Of a stretch of DNA of 64,000 bases, positions 1 to 10,269 are shown one piece after another. Made by a program: the position numbers and the translations under genes. The DNA lies in contig JBBDSW010000190.1 in the NCBI GenBank assembly GCA_040904745.1, positions 10,216 through 74,215 of the forward strand, written 5' to 3'. Below the pieces are notes generated by a model that saw only the letters and a list, made by a program, of their open reading frames with translations, ran no database searches and was not told where the DNA came from. How positions within the stretch are numbered: the stretch's first letter is position 1; every line of letters starts with the position of its first letter. This stretch comes from T1Sed10-7 sp040904745 (GTDB taxonomy: Bacteria > Actinomycetota > Nitriliruptoria > Nitriliruptorales > Nitriliruptoraceae).

Positions 1-1305
<1,305 letters not shown>

Positions 1306-1377
1306 CCCCGCGGTGCGGGCGCGCAGTCGCGCCGCTCGCACCGCAGCAGCCCGGCCAGGGACTGCGAGGAGGACCAG

Positions 1378-2256
1378 GTGGCAGGTAGCGGCCAGATCCG
1401 GCAACTGAAGCGGCGGATCCGCTCCGTGCAGAGCACGCAGAAGATCACGCGTGCCATGGAGATGATCGCTGCCTCGCGCATCCTCAAGGCGCAGGCCCGG
1501 GTGCGCGCGGCTCGACCGTACGCCGAGCAGATCCACGACATCATCCGCGGGCTCGCGGTCTCCAACGAGGTGCGCGCCCATCCCCTGCTCACCCAGCGCG
1601 AGGTGCAGCGTGTGGCGGTCATCGTCAACACCTCCGACCGTGGGCTGGCCGGTGCCTACAACACCAACGTGCTGAAGGTCGCCGAGCGGACGCTGCGTGA
1701 GGAGGAAGGCGCGGACCGTCAGGTCGACCTGTACGTCGTCGGGAAGAAGGGTGGCGGCTACTTCGCCTACCGGGGTCGCCGGGCCGCCGAACGCTGGGAT
1801 GGGGTCTCCGACGCGCCGACGATCGACGATGCCTCCGATATCGCCGAGACCGTGATGGCGCGCTTCCGCCGTGGCGAGCTCGACCGTGTCTGGCTGGTCT
1901 ACACCGATTTCAAGTCGTCTCTGACCCAGTCACCGGTGCGCATGGAGCTCCTGCCGGTCAAGCCCGCCGAGTTCGAGGGCGGGCGGGAGATCGACCCGCA
2001 GTTCATCTTCGAGCCCGACCAGGGCCAGCTCCTCGAACGGCTGATCCCGCGCTACGTGGAGGCGAAGGTCTTCCACAGCCTGCTGGAGTCCTCCGCGTCG
2101 GAGCATGCGAGCCGGCAGCGGGCCATGAAGTCGGCCACCGACAACGCCAAGGAGGTCGCAGGCAACCTGTCGCGCATCATGAACCAGGCCCGACAGGAGC
2201 AGATCACCTCCGAGCTCTCCGAGATCGTCGGTGGCGCTGAGGCACTCGACGACTGA
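1378..2256 (+). CDS. atpG: ATP synthase F1 subunit gamma
   Basis: Central rotor stalk of F1-ATPase, coupling proton flow through Fo to the catalytic sites. The 292-residue product is of normal length. It opens with the family N-terminal helix (IRQLKRRIRSVQSTQKITRA) and closes with the conserved C-terminal helix (MKSATDNAKEVAGNLS, then NQARQEQITSELSEIVGGAEAL), the parts that enter the alpha3beta3 core. The GTG start is chosen because an AGGAGG-type ribosome binding site lies about 5 nt upstream and homology begins immediately. It lies 72 bp after atpA and about 112 bp before atpD in the same operon. Confidence 0.98.
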   Translation: MAGSGQIRQLKRRIRSVQSTQKITRAMEMIAASRILKAQARVRAARPYAEQIHDIIRGLAVSNEVRAHPLLTQREVQRVAVIVNTSDRGLAGAYNTNVLKVAERTLREEEGADRQVDLYVVGKKGGGYFAYRGRRAAERWDGVSDAPTIDDASDIAETVMARFRRGELDRVWLVYTDFKSSLTQSPVRMELLPVKPAEFEGGREIDPQFIFEPDQGQLLERLIPRYVEAKVFHSLLESSASEHASRQRAMKSATDNAKEVAGNLSRIMNQARQEQITSELSEIVGGAEALDD

Positions 2257-2368
2257 CACCGCACGACAGACACCGTCATCTCCGCAACCACCCCGACAGC
2301 ACGCACCGCACCACGAGCGCCCGTCAGCCACGGCAGGTGGCGCGGCGCTGACGCCCAAGGAGCCGAGC

Positions 2369-3787
2369 ATGGCCACCCCATCCGCCGACGGACGCATCAT
2401 CCGGGTCATCGGCCCGGTCGTCGACGTCGAGTTCCCCCCCGGGGACCTGCCCGACATCTACACCGCCGTCACCTTCGAGCGCGAGTACCAGGGTGAGCGC
2501 TCCACCATCACCGCTGAGGTCGCTCAGCACCTCGGTGACCGGCGCGTGCGTGCGGTCTGCATGCAGCCGACCGACGGCGTGGTCCGGGGGAGCGGCGTGG
2601 TCAACACCGGCCAGCCGATCACCGTCCCGGTCGGCCCGGGCACGCTCGGCCACATCTACAACGTGCTCGGCGAATCCCTCGACGTGGACCCGAGCGAGAT
2701 CGACGCGGACACCCGGTGGGCGATCCACCGCGATCCGCCGCCGTTCGACGAGCTCGAGCCCCAGTCGGTCATGTTCGAGACCGGCATCAAGATCGTCGAC
2801 CTGATCGAGCCGTACGTGCAGGGCGGCAAGATCGGGATGTTCGGTGGTGCCGGGGTCGGCAAGACCGTCGTCATCCAGGAGATGATCAACCGCGTCGCCC
2901 AGCAGCACGGCGGTGTGTCGGTGTTCGCCGGGGTCGGTGAGCGCACCCGCGAGGGCACCGACCTCAAGCTCGAGATGGAGGAGTCCGGGGTCCTCGAGAA
3001 GGCGGCGCTGGTCTACGGGCAGATGGACGAGCCACCGGGTGTGCGCCTGAGGGTCGCCCTGTCCGCGCTGACGATGGCGGAGTACTTCCGCGACGAGATG
3101 CGTCAGGACGTCCTCCTCTTCATCGACAACATCTTCCGCTTCGTCCAGGCCGGCTCGGAGGTCTCCACCCTCCTCGGGCGCATGCCGTCCGCCGTGGGCT
3201 ACCAGCCGACCCTGACCAACGAGATGGGCCAGCTCCAGGAGCGGATCACCTCCACCAAGGGCCGTTCCATCACCTCGCTCCAGGCCGTCTACGTCCCGGC
3301 CGACGACATCACGGACCCGGCGCCGCACACCACCTTCGCCCACCTCGATGCGCAGACGGTGCTCTCCCGTGATATCGCTTCGCTCGGCATCTACCCGGCC
3401 GTCGACCCGCTCGACTCCACCTCGCGGATCCTCGACCCGGCGATCGTCGGGCAGGAGCACTACGACGTGGCGACCCGGGTACAGGAGGTCCTGCAGCGCT
3501 ACAAGGACCTGCAGGACATCATCGCCATCCTCGGTATCGATGAGCTGTCCGAGGACGACAAGGTCGTGGTCGCCCGCGCCCGCAAGGCGCAGCGGTTCTT
3601 CAGCCAGAACTTCTACGTCGCCGAGCAGTTCACCGGGAACCCCGGGGTCTACGTCGGCGTGAAGGAGACGATCGAGGGCTTCAAGGCCCTGGTCGATGGC
3701 GGCCTCGACGAGATCCCCGAGCAGGCGTTCCTCTACGCCGGTGACGTCGACGACGTCCAGCGTCGCGCGTCGGAGATGGCCAGCTGA
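2369..3787 (+). CDS. atpD: ATP synthase F1 subunit beta
   Basis: Catalytic subunit of F1-ATPase, 472 residues. Visible features are the P-loop GGAGVGKT (about 2842-2866), the Walker B stretch DVLLFIDNIFRF, SALTMAEYFRD, and a DELSEED-type motif written here as DELSEDD (about 3541). The frame is open further upstream to 2231, but those 46 extra codons are low complexity and overlap atpG. The ATG at 2369 follows an AAGGAG element and gives the family N-terminus (GRIIRVIGPVVDVEFP), so it is the preferred start. The stop overlaps the atpC start by one base (TGATG). Confidence 0.98.
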   Translation: MATPSADGRIIRVIGPVVDVEFPPGDLPDIYTAVTFEREYQGERSTITAEVAQHLGDRRVRAVCMQPTDGVVRGSGVVNTGQPITVPVGPGTLGHIYNVLGESLDVDPSEIDADTRWAIHRDPPPFDELEPQSVMFETGIKIVDLIEPYVQGGKIGMFGGAGVGKTVVIQEMINRVAQQHGGVSVFAGVGERTREGTDLKLEMEESGVLEKAALVYGQMDEPPGVRLRVALSALTMAEYFRDEMRQDVLLFIDNIFRFVQAGSEVSTLLGRMPSAVGYQPTLTNEMGQLQERITSTKGRSITSLQAVYVPADDITDPAPHTTFAHLDAQTVLSRDIASLGIYPAVDPLDSTSRILDPAIVGQEHYDVATRVQEVLQRYKDLQDIIAILGIDELSEDDKVVVARARKAQRFFSQNFYVAEQFTGNPGVYVGVKETIEGFKALVDGGLDEIPEQAFLYAGDVDDVQRRASEMAS

Positions 3788-4224
3788 TGTCGGATGCGAC
3801 CATGCCCGTCGAGGTGGTCTCCGCCGAGAGCCACGTGCTCTCCGGTGAGGCCAGAGAGCTGTACGCGCGCGGCATCGAGGGCGAGATCGGGATCCTGCCG
3901 GGCCACGCCCCGGCGCTGGTCGCGCTCGGTGTGGGACCGGTGCGGCTCGTGATGGCCGACGGCTCTCACGAGCGCATCGCTGTCCACCGAGGGGTCCTGT
4001 TCGTGGGCGACGATGGCAGGGCGATCGTGCTCGCTGACATCGCTGAGCGGGCGGATGACATCGACACCGACCGTGCGGCAGCCAAGGCCGAGCGCATCCG
4101 GCAACGCCTCTCGTCCGGCTCGGTGGAAAACGAGGAGGTCCAGCGCATCTCGCTGCGCAAGCAGGAGCTCAGGATCGCGGTCGCCGAAGGCACCGGTGCC
4201 GCGGCCGACGTGTCACACACCTAG
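3787..4224 (+). CDS. atpC: ATP synthase F1 subunit epsilon
   Basis: Epsilon subunit of F1, part of the rotor foot and an inhibitor of ATP hydrolysis. The 145 residues comprise the N-terminal beta-sandwich (MPVEVVSAESHVLSGEARE, with GEIGILPGHAPALVALGVGP near residues 37-56) and a C-terminal helical part (residues about 95-140). The ATG shares its first base with the atpD stop, implying translational coupling. This is the last gene of the operon; murA begins 69 bp later with its own -10 element. Confidence 0.96.
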   Translation: MSDATMPVEVVSAESHVLSGEARELYARGIEGEIGILPGHAPALVALGVGPVRLVMADGSHERIAVHRGVLFVGDDGRAIVLADIAERADDIDTDRAAAKAERIRQRLSSGSVENEEVQRISLRKQELRIAVAEGTGAAADVSHT

Positions 4225-4280
4225 TTCCTCCGGCCCGTTCGACCACCCCCGCCTCCGCCGGGGCTGGGCCGGTCGAGGGC

Positions 4281-4286
4281 TACGCT
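4281..4286 (+). promoter_or_regulatory. -10 element TACGCT, probable leaderless murA promoter
   Basis: TACGCT fits the actinobacterial TANNNT consensus and ends 7 nt before the murA ATG at 4294. No Shine-Dalgarno lies between them. In actinobacteria this spacing usually means that transcription starts at the start codon itself, giving a leaderless mRNA. No clear -35 is visible 17 nt upstream. Inference from spacing only. Confidence 0.45.
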
Positions 4287-4293
4287 CTGCTCC

Positions 4294-5583
4294 ATGCTGG
4301 ATACCACGAGGCCGCGAGAGCTCTTCCGGGTGCGCGGTGGCGCACCGTTGCAGGGCACGGTGCGCCTGTCCGGGGCGAAGAACTCCGCACTGAAGCTGAT
4401 GGCGGCCTCCCTGCTGACCGATGAGCCGCTCGATCTGCGGGAGATCCCGGCGATCGCGGACGTGCCGGTGATGGCCGACGTCCTCCGCGGCCTCGGCGTC
4501 GAGGTCGAACTCGATCTCGACCAGCACGCCTGTCACCTCCACGCGCGCGAGCCGGCCTGGCATGCGCCGGCCGATGCGGTCGCCCGGATCCGGGCGTCGC
4601 TGTCGATCCTCGGGCCGCTGGTCGGTCGGGTCCGGCGCGCCCGCCTGGCGTTGCCGGGCGGCGACAGGATCGGCGCCCGCTCGATCGACCTCCACCTGCG
4701 TGGGTTGCAGGCCATGGGCGCGGAGGTCTCCGAGCACGACGGCGAGGTCGAGGTGATCGCCCGCGAGCTGCACGGCGCGATGATCACGCTGGACTTCCCC
4801 TCGGTCGGCGCGACCGAGAACCTGATCATGGCGGCGGTGCTCGCGGACGGCACCACGGTCATCGAGAACGCCGCCCGGGAGCCGGAGATCCAGGATCTGT
4901 GCCGGATGCTCGAGGCCATGGGCGCGCGCTTGGACGGCATCGGCTTGCCGACCCTGGAGATCGAAGGGGTGGACCGGCTCCGCGGCGTCGCGTGGGAGAC
5001 CTGCCCCGACCGCATCGAGGCCGGCACCTACGCGATGGCGGCTGCGTTGACCGGGGGTGATGTCGTCATCGAACGCGTCCGTGCCACGGACATGACCCTT
5101 CCCCTGATCAAGTTGCGGGCGGTCGGCGTCGTCGTCGAGGAGGGGGCGTCCTCGCTCAGGATCAAGGCGGACGGGCTCGAGGCCGTCGACGTCGTCACCC
5201 TGCCCTATCCCGGCTTCCCGACCGACCTGCAACCGCAGATGATGGTCCTGCTCAGCCAGGCACACGGCACCAGCCGCTGCACGGAGAACGTCTTCGAGTC
5301 GCGGTTCTCCTTCGTTCGGGAGCTCGCCCGCATGGGTGCGGACGTCGATATCGACGGGCATCACGCGATGATCCGAGGCCCTTCGCCACTGCACGGCGCG
5401 ACCCTGGCTGGGCTCGACGTCCGGGCCGGAGCGGCCGGGGTGATGGCGGGGCTGGTCGCTTCCGGCGAGACGATCGTCCGCGACGTCCACCACATCGATC
5501 GTGGCTACGCGGAGTTCATCCCCCGTCTGCGTGCACTCGGCGCGGACGTCGAACGCATCCCGGTCGCGAGCTTCGATGCCTGA
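4294..5583 (+). CDS. murA: UDP-N-acetylglucosamine 1-carboxyvinyltransferase (MurA, Cys-to-Asp form)
   Basis: First committed step of peptidoglycan synthesis: enolpyruvyl transfer from PEP to UDP-GlcNAc, in the cytoplasm. The 429 residues have the EPSP-synthase fold signatures: SGAKNSALK at 26-34 (with the PEP-binding Lys), GATENLIMA and the C-terminal TDLQPQMM stretch. The active-site loop normally reads GGC-x-IGxRP. Here it reads GGDRIGARSIDLH, so the catalytic Cys is Asp (residue 124, codon 4663-4665). That exchange is known from Mycobacterium MurA and is linked to intrinsic fosfomycin resistance. It overlaps the next gene by 8 bp. Confidence 0.97.
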   Translation: MLDTTRPRELFRVRGGAPLQGTVRLSGAKNSALKLMAASLLTDEPLDLREIPAIADVPVMADVLRGLGVEVELDLDQHACHLHAREPAWHAPADAVARIRASLSILGPLVGRVRRARLALPGGDRIGARSIDLHLRGLQAMGAEVSEHDGEVEVIARELHGAMITLDFPSVGATENLIMAAVLADGTTVIENAAREPEIQDLCRMLEAMGARLDGIGLPTLEIEGVDRLRGVAWETCPDRIEAGTYAMAAALTGGDVVIERVRATDMTLPLIKLRAVGVVVEEGASSLRIKADGLEAVDVVTLPYPGFPTDLQPQMMVLLSQAHGTSRCTENVFESRFSFVRELARMGADVDIDGHHAMIRGPSPLHGATLAGLDVRAGAAGVMAGLVASGETIVRDVHHIDRGYAEFIPRLRALGADVERIPVASFDA

Positions 5584-7294
5584 GAACCCCTCGGTGTTCC
5601 CGCCGCGGTGGGCGACCGGCGTGGTGCTGCTCGCGGCCATGCTCGTGACGGCGCCCCCGCCCTCGCTGGCCGCCGCAACCCCTCAGGGGTCGCTGGTAGA
5701 AGGCCCGGTCCACTTCCGGGCCGCCGATGGCGATCTGCTCGAGGTCGCCGGAACGCGTTACCACGACACGATCGAGGTGACCGCCGAAGGACGCGTGGTC
5801 AACGAACTCGATCTCGAGCGCTACGTCGAAGGTGTCGCGGAGATGCCAAGCCGGTGGCCGGTGGAGGCGCTGAAGGCGCAGGCCGTCGCCGCGCGGACCT
5901 ACGTGTGGTGGTCCGCCGAGCACTCGTCGCAGCCGGAGGCCGATATCTGTGCCAGTACGGCTTGCCAGGTCTTCCGCGGTGCCGAGCCCGTCCTCGACGG
6001 CGGCGAGCGGTGGGCGGAGGCGGTCGCGAGCACCGCGGGCGAGGTGCTACTGGAGGACGACGGCGGTCCGATCCTCGCGCGCTACTTCTCCACATCGGGG
6101 GGGCGCACCTCCGCCAACGAGGACATCTTCCCGGAGACCGGCCCCCGCGACTACCTCGTGGCGATCGAGGATCCCTTCGATGCTGCTTCCCCCTACCACC
6201 GCTGGGAGGTGCCGTTCAGCCGCGCAGAGTTCGAGGACGTGCTCTCGCGTGGCGAGCGCCTCGCCGCCGCGGTCCCGGTCGCCGAGGTGACGAGGACCGG
6301 TGCGGTGGACGACCCCGGCGCCGGCTTCGTGGTGGTCGGGCAGGACGGCACGGAGGTCTCGGTCGGTGCCGTGGAGCTGCGTGATCTCCTCAACCAGGTC
6401 GCGCCGAGCCGGTTCCCCGATCGCTTCCCCACCCGTCGGTCCGACCGCTTGCGTCCGCTGCCGACCACCGTGCCGTCCTCGCGGTTCACGGTCACGGTGG
6501 AGGGCAACGAGGTCCTCTTGGCCGGCCGCGGCTGGGGGCACGGGGTCGGGATGGGCCAGTACGGCGCACGCGGACGCGCAGCCGACGGGGCCGATCACAC
6601 CGCGATCCTCGCCGCCTACTACGGCGGGCTCGTTCCCACCGTCAGCGAGGAGCTGCCTGAGCGGGTGCGGGTGGCCTTGGGCCGGCTCGGGGACGGCGAG
6701 GAGCGTCGTGTGGCCGGCGACGGTCCGGTGCAGATCATCGATCGCGACGGCGAGGTGATCGTCGAGCGGGCCATCGGTGGCTGGTCCGTGCGTCGGACCG
6801 ATGGCCAGTGGGAGCTGCGGCCGCCGCCCGGCACCGACCGGCAGCTCGAGGTGACACCGACCCGCGAGGTGGCGACCCTGTCCCGCGCAGGCGACGCCGT
6901 CACGGTGGAGACCGAGGTCAACAAGCCGACGCTGCTCGAGCTCGAGGTGACGGCCGAGGACGGGACGCAGGTGTTCACCCGGTCGCTCGGCGTCGCCGAG
7001 CCGGGCGTCCACGCCGCCACGTGGCGCTACGAGACCGACGCGGGGGAGTCGGTGCCGACCGGCACCTACGAGGTGGTGCTCGTCGCCGAGGATGCGTTGG
7101 GTGAACGGGCCGGCTCCCCCCTCGCGGTCGAGATCAGCTCCGCGGACCCGCAGGGCACCGTCGATGGAGGGGATGCGGATGCGACGCGGCGCTCCACGCC
7201 GGGCATCCTCCTCACCGCGGGGGCCGTCCTGTCGGTCGCCCTGCTGCTGCTCGTCGTCTTCCTCGCCCGCCTCGACCGGAGATCGTCCACGTGA
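5576..7294 (+). CDS. SpoIID/LytB-type peptidoglycan-acting protein, exported and membrane anchored
   Basis: Member of the SpoIID/LytB family (lytic transglycosylase or amidase-enhancer relatives) acting on the cell wall outside the membrane. The ATG at 5576, inside the murA end, gives 572 residues with a signal peptide (hydrophobic VVLLAAMLV, residues about 16-33). The catalytic-domain signature EMPSRWPVEALKAQAVAA lies near residues 90-110 and the family hallmark GRGWGHGVGMGQYGARG near 317-333. After that comes a beta-rich domain resembling FlgD/Ig-like folds, then a C-terminal TM helix (ILLTAGAVLSVALLLLVVFL) and a short basic tail, so it is probably tethered. It lies between murA and a CPBP protease; murA-spoIID order is also found in Bacillus. 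No sporulation genes are in view, so a general wall-remodelling role is more likely. Confidence 0.85.
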   Translation: MPENPSVFPPRWATGVVLLAAMLVTAPPPSLAAATPQGSLVEGPVHFRAADGDLLEVAGTRYHDTIEVTAEGRVVNELDLERYVEGVAEMPSRWPVEALKAQAVAARTYVWWSAEHSSQPEADICASTACQVFRGAEPVLDGGERWAEAVASTAGEVLLEDDGGPILARYFSTSGGRTSANEDIFPETGPRDYLVAIEDPFDAASPYHRWEVPFSRAEFEDVLSRGERLAAAVPVAEVTRTGAVDDPGAGFVVVGQDGTEVSVGAVELRDLLNQVAPSRFPDRFPTRRSDRLRPLPTTVPSSRFTVTVEGNEVLLAGRGWGHGVGMGQYGARGRAADGADHTAILAAYYGGLVPTVSEELPERVRVALGRLGDGEERRVAGDGPVQIIDRDGEVIVERAIGGWSVRRTDGQWELRPPPGTDRQLEVTPTREVATLSRAGDAVTVETEVNKPTLLELEVTAEDGTQVFTRSLGVAEPGVHAATWRYETDAGESVPTGTYEVVLVAEDALGERAGSPLAVEISSADPQGTVDGGDADATRRSTPGILLTAGAVLSVALLLLVVFLARLDRRSST

Positions 7295-8175
7295 GCCAGA
7301 CACCACCGACCCCGCCACCCGGCGGGCCGCCGCCTCCACCGCCGCCGCGATCCGCGGATCCGGGTGGTGGTCGCCGGACACGGACGCGGCAGCGCACGTC
7401 GCTCAGCCGGGTCCCGTCCCCGTACGGGTTGTGGATCGCGCTGTTCTCGGTGCTCATCTTCATCGCGCCCAACCTCGTGGTGCTGGGGATCGCCGGGACG
7501 GCGGCGCTGGAGACCGTCGCCCAGGAGTCCACGTCCCTGATCGTGGTGAACCTGCTGTTCGGTCTGATCCTGCAGCTGGTCGTCTTCGGACTCGCCCTGC
7601 TGCCGGTGCTGTTCGCCGGTCGACCGTTCTCTCGCCTGCTGGGCCCGACCAGGACCACGCCGGCGATGGTCGGTATCGGGCTGGCGACCGGCTTCGTGGT
7701 CGCGTTCGCCTCGTACACGGTCAACGCGATCGCCGTCCTGATCAGCGGGTCGACCGAGCCGGTCGAACAGCAGCTGCTCCAGGACGCGCTCGCGGGGGGT
7801 GTCCCTCTGATCCTGGTGACGCTGCTCGCGATCGTCGTGGCCCCCCTGGCCGAGGAGGTCATCTTCCGTGGCGTGCTCTTCCGTGCGCTGGCCGGGCGAC
7901 TCACCGTGACCGTGGGCGCCCTGCTCTCCGCGATCGTGTTCGCCGTGATCCACTTCGAGGTGGTCTTCTCCCAGCCGGTGGCACTGCTCGGCCTGTTCAC
8001 GATCGGCCTCCTGCTGGCAGTGGCCTACCACCTCACCGGCAACCTGCTGGTCCCGATCATCGCGCATGGGGTCTTCAACGCGATCTCGATCGGTCTCACC
8101 GTGCTGGTCGAGCGGCTCGACCTCGAGGAACTGGTCGAGGTCGCTGCGTTGGTTGGCCTCCCCGTCCCCCTGTGA
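7291..8175 (+). CDS. CPBP family intramembrane metalloprotease
   Basis: Multi-pass membrane protein of the CPBP/CAAX (Abi) family, 294 residues. The N-terminal ~40 residues are proline-rich and basic (PPPGGPPPPPPPRS) and likely cytoplasmic, followed by about seven hydrophobic segments. The three active-site motifs are present: EEVIFRG near 188-194, a His in FAVIHFE near residue 221, and HGVFNAIS from residue 259. The GTG start overlaps the preceding stop (GTGA). Family members process prenylated or membrane proteins or bacteriocins; the substrate here cannot be read from the sequence. Confidence 0.88.
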   Translation: MSQTPPTPPPGGPPPPPPPRSADPGGGRRTRTRQRTSLSRVPSPYGLWIALFSVLIFIAPNLVVLGIAGTAALETVAQESTSLIVVNLLFGLILQLVVFGLALLPVLFAGRPFSRLLGPTRTTPAMVGIGLATGFVVAFASYTVNAIAVLISGSTEPVEQQLLQDALAGGVPLILVTLLAIVVAPLAEEVIFRGVLFRALAGRLTVTVGALLSAIVFAVIHFEVVFSQPVALLGLFTIGLLLAVAYHLTGNLLVPIIAHGVFNAISIGLTVLVERLDLEELVEVAALVGLPVPL

Positions 8176-8250
8176 GGTGACCGGCCGTACGACTACCGTC
8201 GGTGGCGGGAGCCGTCTCGGCGACCGCGGTCAGCGGCAGGGGAGGTCAAG

Positions 8251-9351
8251 GTGGGGCGAAGCGTCCGTGTCGGCGTGCCGAGCGAGATCAAGGATCGCGA
8301 GCGGCGGGTCGCTGTGACACCCTCTGCCGCGCACCTCTTGATCGAACGGGGCCATGACGTCGTCGTCCAGGCGGGCGCCGGCACCGGTGCCGGGTTCGAC
8401 GACGAACGCTTCCGGGAGGCGGGCGCCCGCATCGCCGAGGGCGCGGACGAGGTCTGGGCCAGCGACGTCGTCGTGAAGGTGAAGGAGCCGCAGCCTTCGG
8501 AGTACCGCTACCTGCGCGGTGGACTGACCCTGTTCGGCTACCTGCATCTGGCAGCCGAACGGGAGCTCACGGCCGCCTTGTGCGAGAGCGGGGTCCGCGC
8601 GTACGCGTTCGAGACCCTGACCGACCGGCACGGGTTGCCCCTCCTCGCACCGATGTCGGAGGTCGCCGGTCGCACCGCCGCGATCGTCGGGGCCGCGCAC
8701 CTGTCCGCCCCCAGCGGGGGCTCCGGCACCCTGATGGGTGGCGCCGCGGGTGTGCCCCCGGCCAAGGTCGTGGTCATCGGCCTGGGCGTCGCCGGCGCCA
8801 TGGCCGCCCGCGGGGCCCGGGGGCTCGGCGCGCACGTGACCGGTGTCGACATCGACCTCGAACGGTTGCAGCGGTTCCGGCTCGACGGGACGGTGGACGC
8901 CACCCAGTCCAGCGAACCGGCACTGGTCGCCGTCCACGTCGCCGAGGCGGACCTGGTGATCGGTGCGGCGTTGGTGCCGGGGGCGCGGGCCCCCATCGTC
9001 GTGACCGAGCAGATGGTCGCCTCGATGCGTCCCGGTTCCGTGGTCGTCGACCTCGCCATCGACCAGGGGGGGTGTGTCGCGACCTCCCGGGCCACCACGC
9101 TGTCGGACCCGACCTACCTCGATCACCAGGTCGTGCACTACTGCGTCACGAACGTGCCCGGCCAGTTCCCCCGGACCGCGTCCGCGGCCCTCTCAGCGGC
9201 GGTGATCGGGAAGCTGACGGTCCTCGTCGAAGAGGTCGCAAGCGGCCGGGCCGGCGGACCGGACGAGGCCCCCGTGCTCACCGGAGCACTGAACGTGCAG
9301 GACGGCGAGGTCGTACACCCGGTGGTCGCAGAGGCGCTCGGGGACGGGTGA
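8251..9351 (+). CDS. ald: Alanine dehydrogenase
   Basis: NAD-dependent interconversion of L-alanine with pyruvate and ammonia. The 366-residue length fits the family. The N-terminal GVPSEIKDRERRVAVTP carries the substrate-binding Arg (R19); VKVKEP holds the catalytic Lys (K78), and His99 lies in GYLHLA. The Rossmann fold reads VVVIGLGVAGAMAARGARGL. The C-terminal TSRATTLSDPTYL and HYCVTNVPGQFPRT are typical of Ald rather than of transhydrogenase PntA. The GTG start follows GGGGAGG about 6 nt upstream. It is monocistronic or leads toward panD 121 bp on. Confidence 0.94.
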   Translation: MGRSVRVGVPSEIKDRERRVAVTPSAAHLLIERGHDVVVQAGAGTGAGFDDERFREAGARIAEGADEVWASDVVVKVKEPQPSEYRYLRGGLTLFGYLHLAAERELTAALCESGVRAYAFETLTDRHGLPLLAPMSEVAGRTAAIVGAAHLSAPSGGSGTLMGGAAGVPPAKVVVIGLGVAGAMAARGARGLGAHVTGVDIDLERLQRFRLDGTVDATQSSEPALVAVHVAEADLVIGAALVPGARAPIVVTEQMVASMRPGSVVVDLAIDQGGCVATSRATTLSDPTYLDHQVVHYCVTNVPGQFPRTASAALSAAVIGKLTVLVEEVASGRAGGPDEAPVLTGALNVQDGEVVHPVVAEALGDG

Positions 9352-9472
9352 GCCCGGTCGAGGCGGTACCTTGACAGGGATCCGCCAGGACGAGGTGGGT
9401 CACGCGAACCAGGGGAGCGCGGCGACCGGCACACGCGGCGACGACGCGCCCACGGTCACGAGGAGCGACCAC

Positions 9473-9856
9473 GTGCGACGCACGCTCATGAAGTCGAAGA
9501 TCCACCGCGCCACCGTCACGGGTGCCGACCTCCACTACGTGGGATCGATCACGATCGACGTGGACCTGATGGCCGCGGCCGACCTCCTGCCCAACGAGAA
9601 GGTGCAGGTCGTCGACATCGACAACGGTGCCCGGCTCGAGACCTACGTCATCCCCGGGGAGCCCGGCAGCGGTGATATCTGCCTCAACGGTGCCGCGGCC
9701 CGGCTCGTACAGCCCGGCGATCTGGTGATCGTGGTCAGCTACGCCGACCTCGAGGACGCCGAGGCCCGGGTCTTCGAGCCGACGGTGGTCATGGTGGACG
9801 CCGACAACCGGATCACCGAGCTCACCACCACCGAACCGCCGCGCACGAGGCGTTGA
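9473..9856 (+). CDS. panD: Aspartate 1-decarboxylase precursor
   Basis: Makes beta-alanine for pantothenate and coenzyme A. The proenzyme self-cleaves between Gly24 and Ser25 to create the pyruvoyl cofactor; with the GTG at 9473 the motif ADLHYVGSITID places G24-S25 exactly as in E. coli. The product is 127 residues. That GTG is preceded by AGGAG about 7 nt upstream; the frame stays open upstream to 9371, but the extra 34 codons have no homology. The rest is canonical (NGARLETYVIPGEPGSGDIC, LNGAAARLVQPGD). No other pan genes are nearby. Confidence 0.95.
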   Translation: MRRTLMKSKIHRATVTGADLHYVGSITIDVDLMAAADLLPNEKVQVVDIDNGARLETYVIPGEPGSGDICLNGAAARLVQPGDLVIVVSYADLEDAEARVFEPTVVMVDADNRITELTTTEPPRTRR

Positions 9857-9894
9857 GCCCGGGTCGTTCGCGTCCCGACCGGAAAGGCCCGCTG

Positions 9895-10152
9895 GTGCCC
9901 GCGCCCGAGGAGCAGCGAGCCGTGCGCTGGCCGGAGCCGATCGATCCCATGCTCCCGCAGTTGGTGGGCTTCACCGTCCGGCGCGTCCCCGGCTACCAGG
10001 CCCGCAAGCACTACGCCTGCCCCTCCTGCCACGATGACATCCCCTCGGGTGTCGGGCACGTCGTGGTCTGGCCCGAGGCCGAGCCCGAGGAACGTCGGCA
10101 CTGGCACGTCCACTGCTGGCGGATCGCGGTCAGGCGGGGACGTCCCACCTGA
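9895..10152 (+). CDS. Small actinobacterial zinc-motif protein of unknown function
   Basis: 85 residues. The GTG start is chosen because GGAAAGG lies 7 nt upstream. A CPSC pair (C42, C45) and a later HWHVHCW cluster (H71, H73, C74) form a probable single zinc site around a HVVVWP core. Similar short proteins in actinobacteria are often labelled 'ATP/GTP-binding protein' without evidence; I see no nucleotide-binding motif here. It lies 38 bp after panD. Function unknown. Confidence 0.75.
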   Translation: MPAPEEQRAVRWPEPIDPMLPQLVGFTVRRVPGYQARKHYACPSCHDDIPSGVGHVVVWPEAEPEERRHWHVHCWRIAVRRGRPT

Positions 10153-10269
10153 CCGGGTCGCTGCGAGGTTTGCTGCGTCCCGATGCCGGTGGTTCGCCAC
10201 CTGGCCGCCGGGCGGGCACCCTCTCGCTCCACCCCGCCCACCCCGACATGGCTCAGCCACGAGGTCACC

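Noticed and set aside
9371..9376. Perfect TTGACA upstream of panD as -35 element
   Set aside because: No TANNNT hexamer lies 16-19 nt downstream, so a full promoter is not supported.
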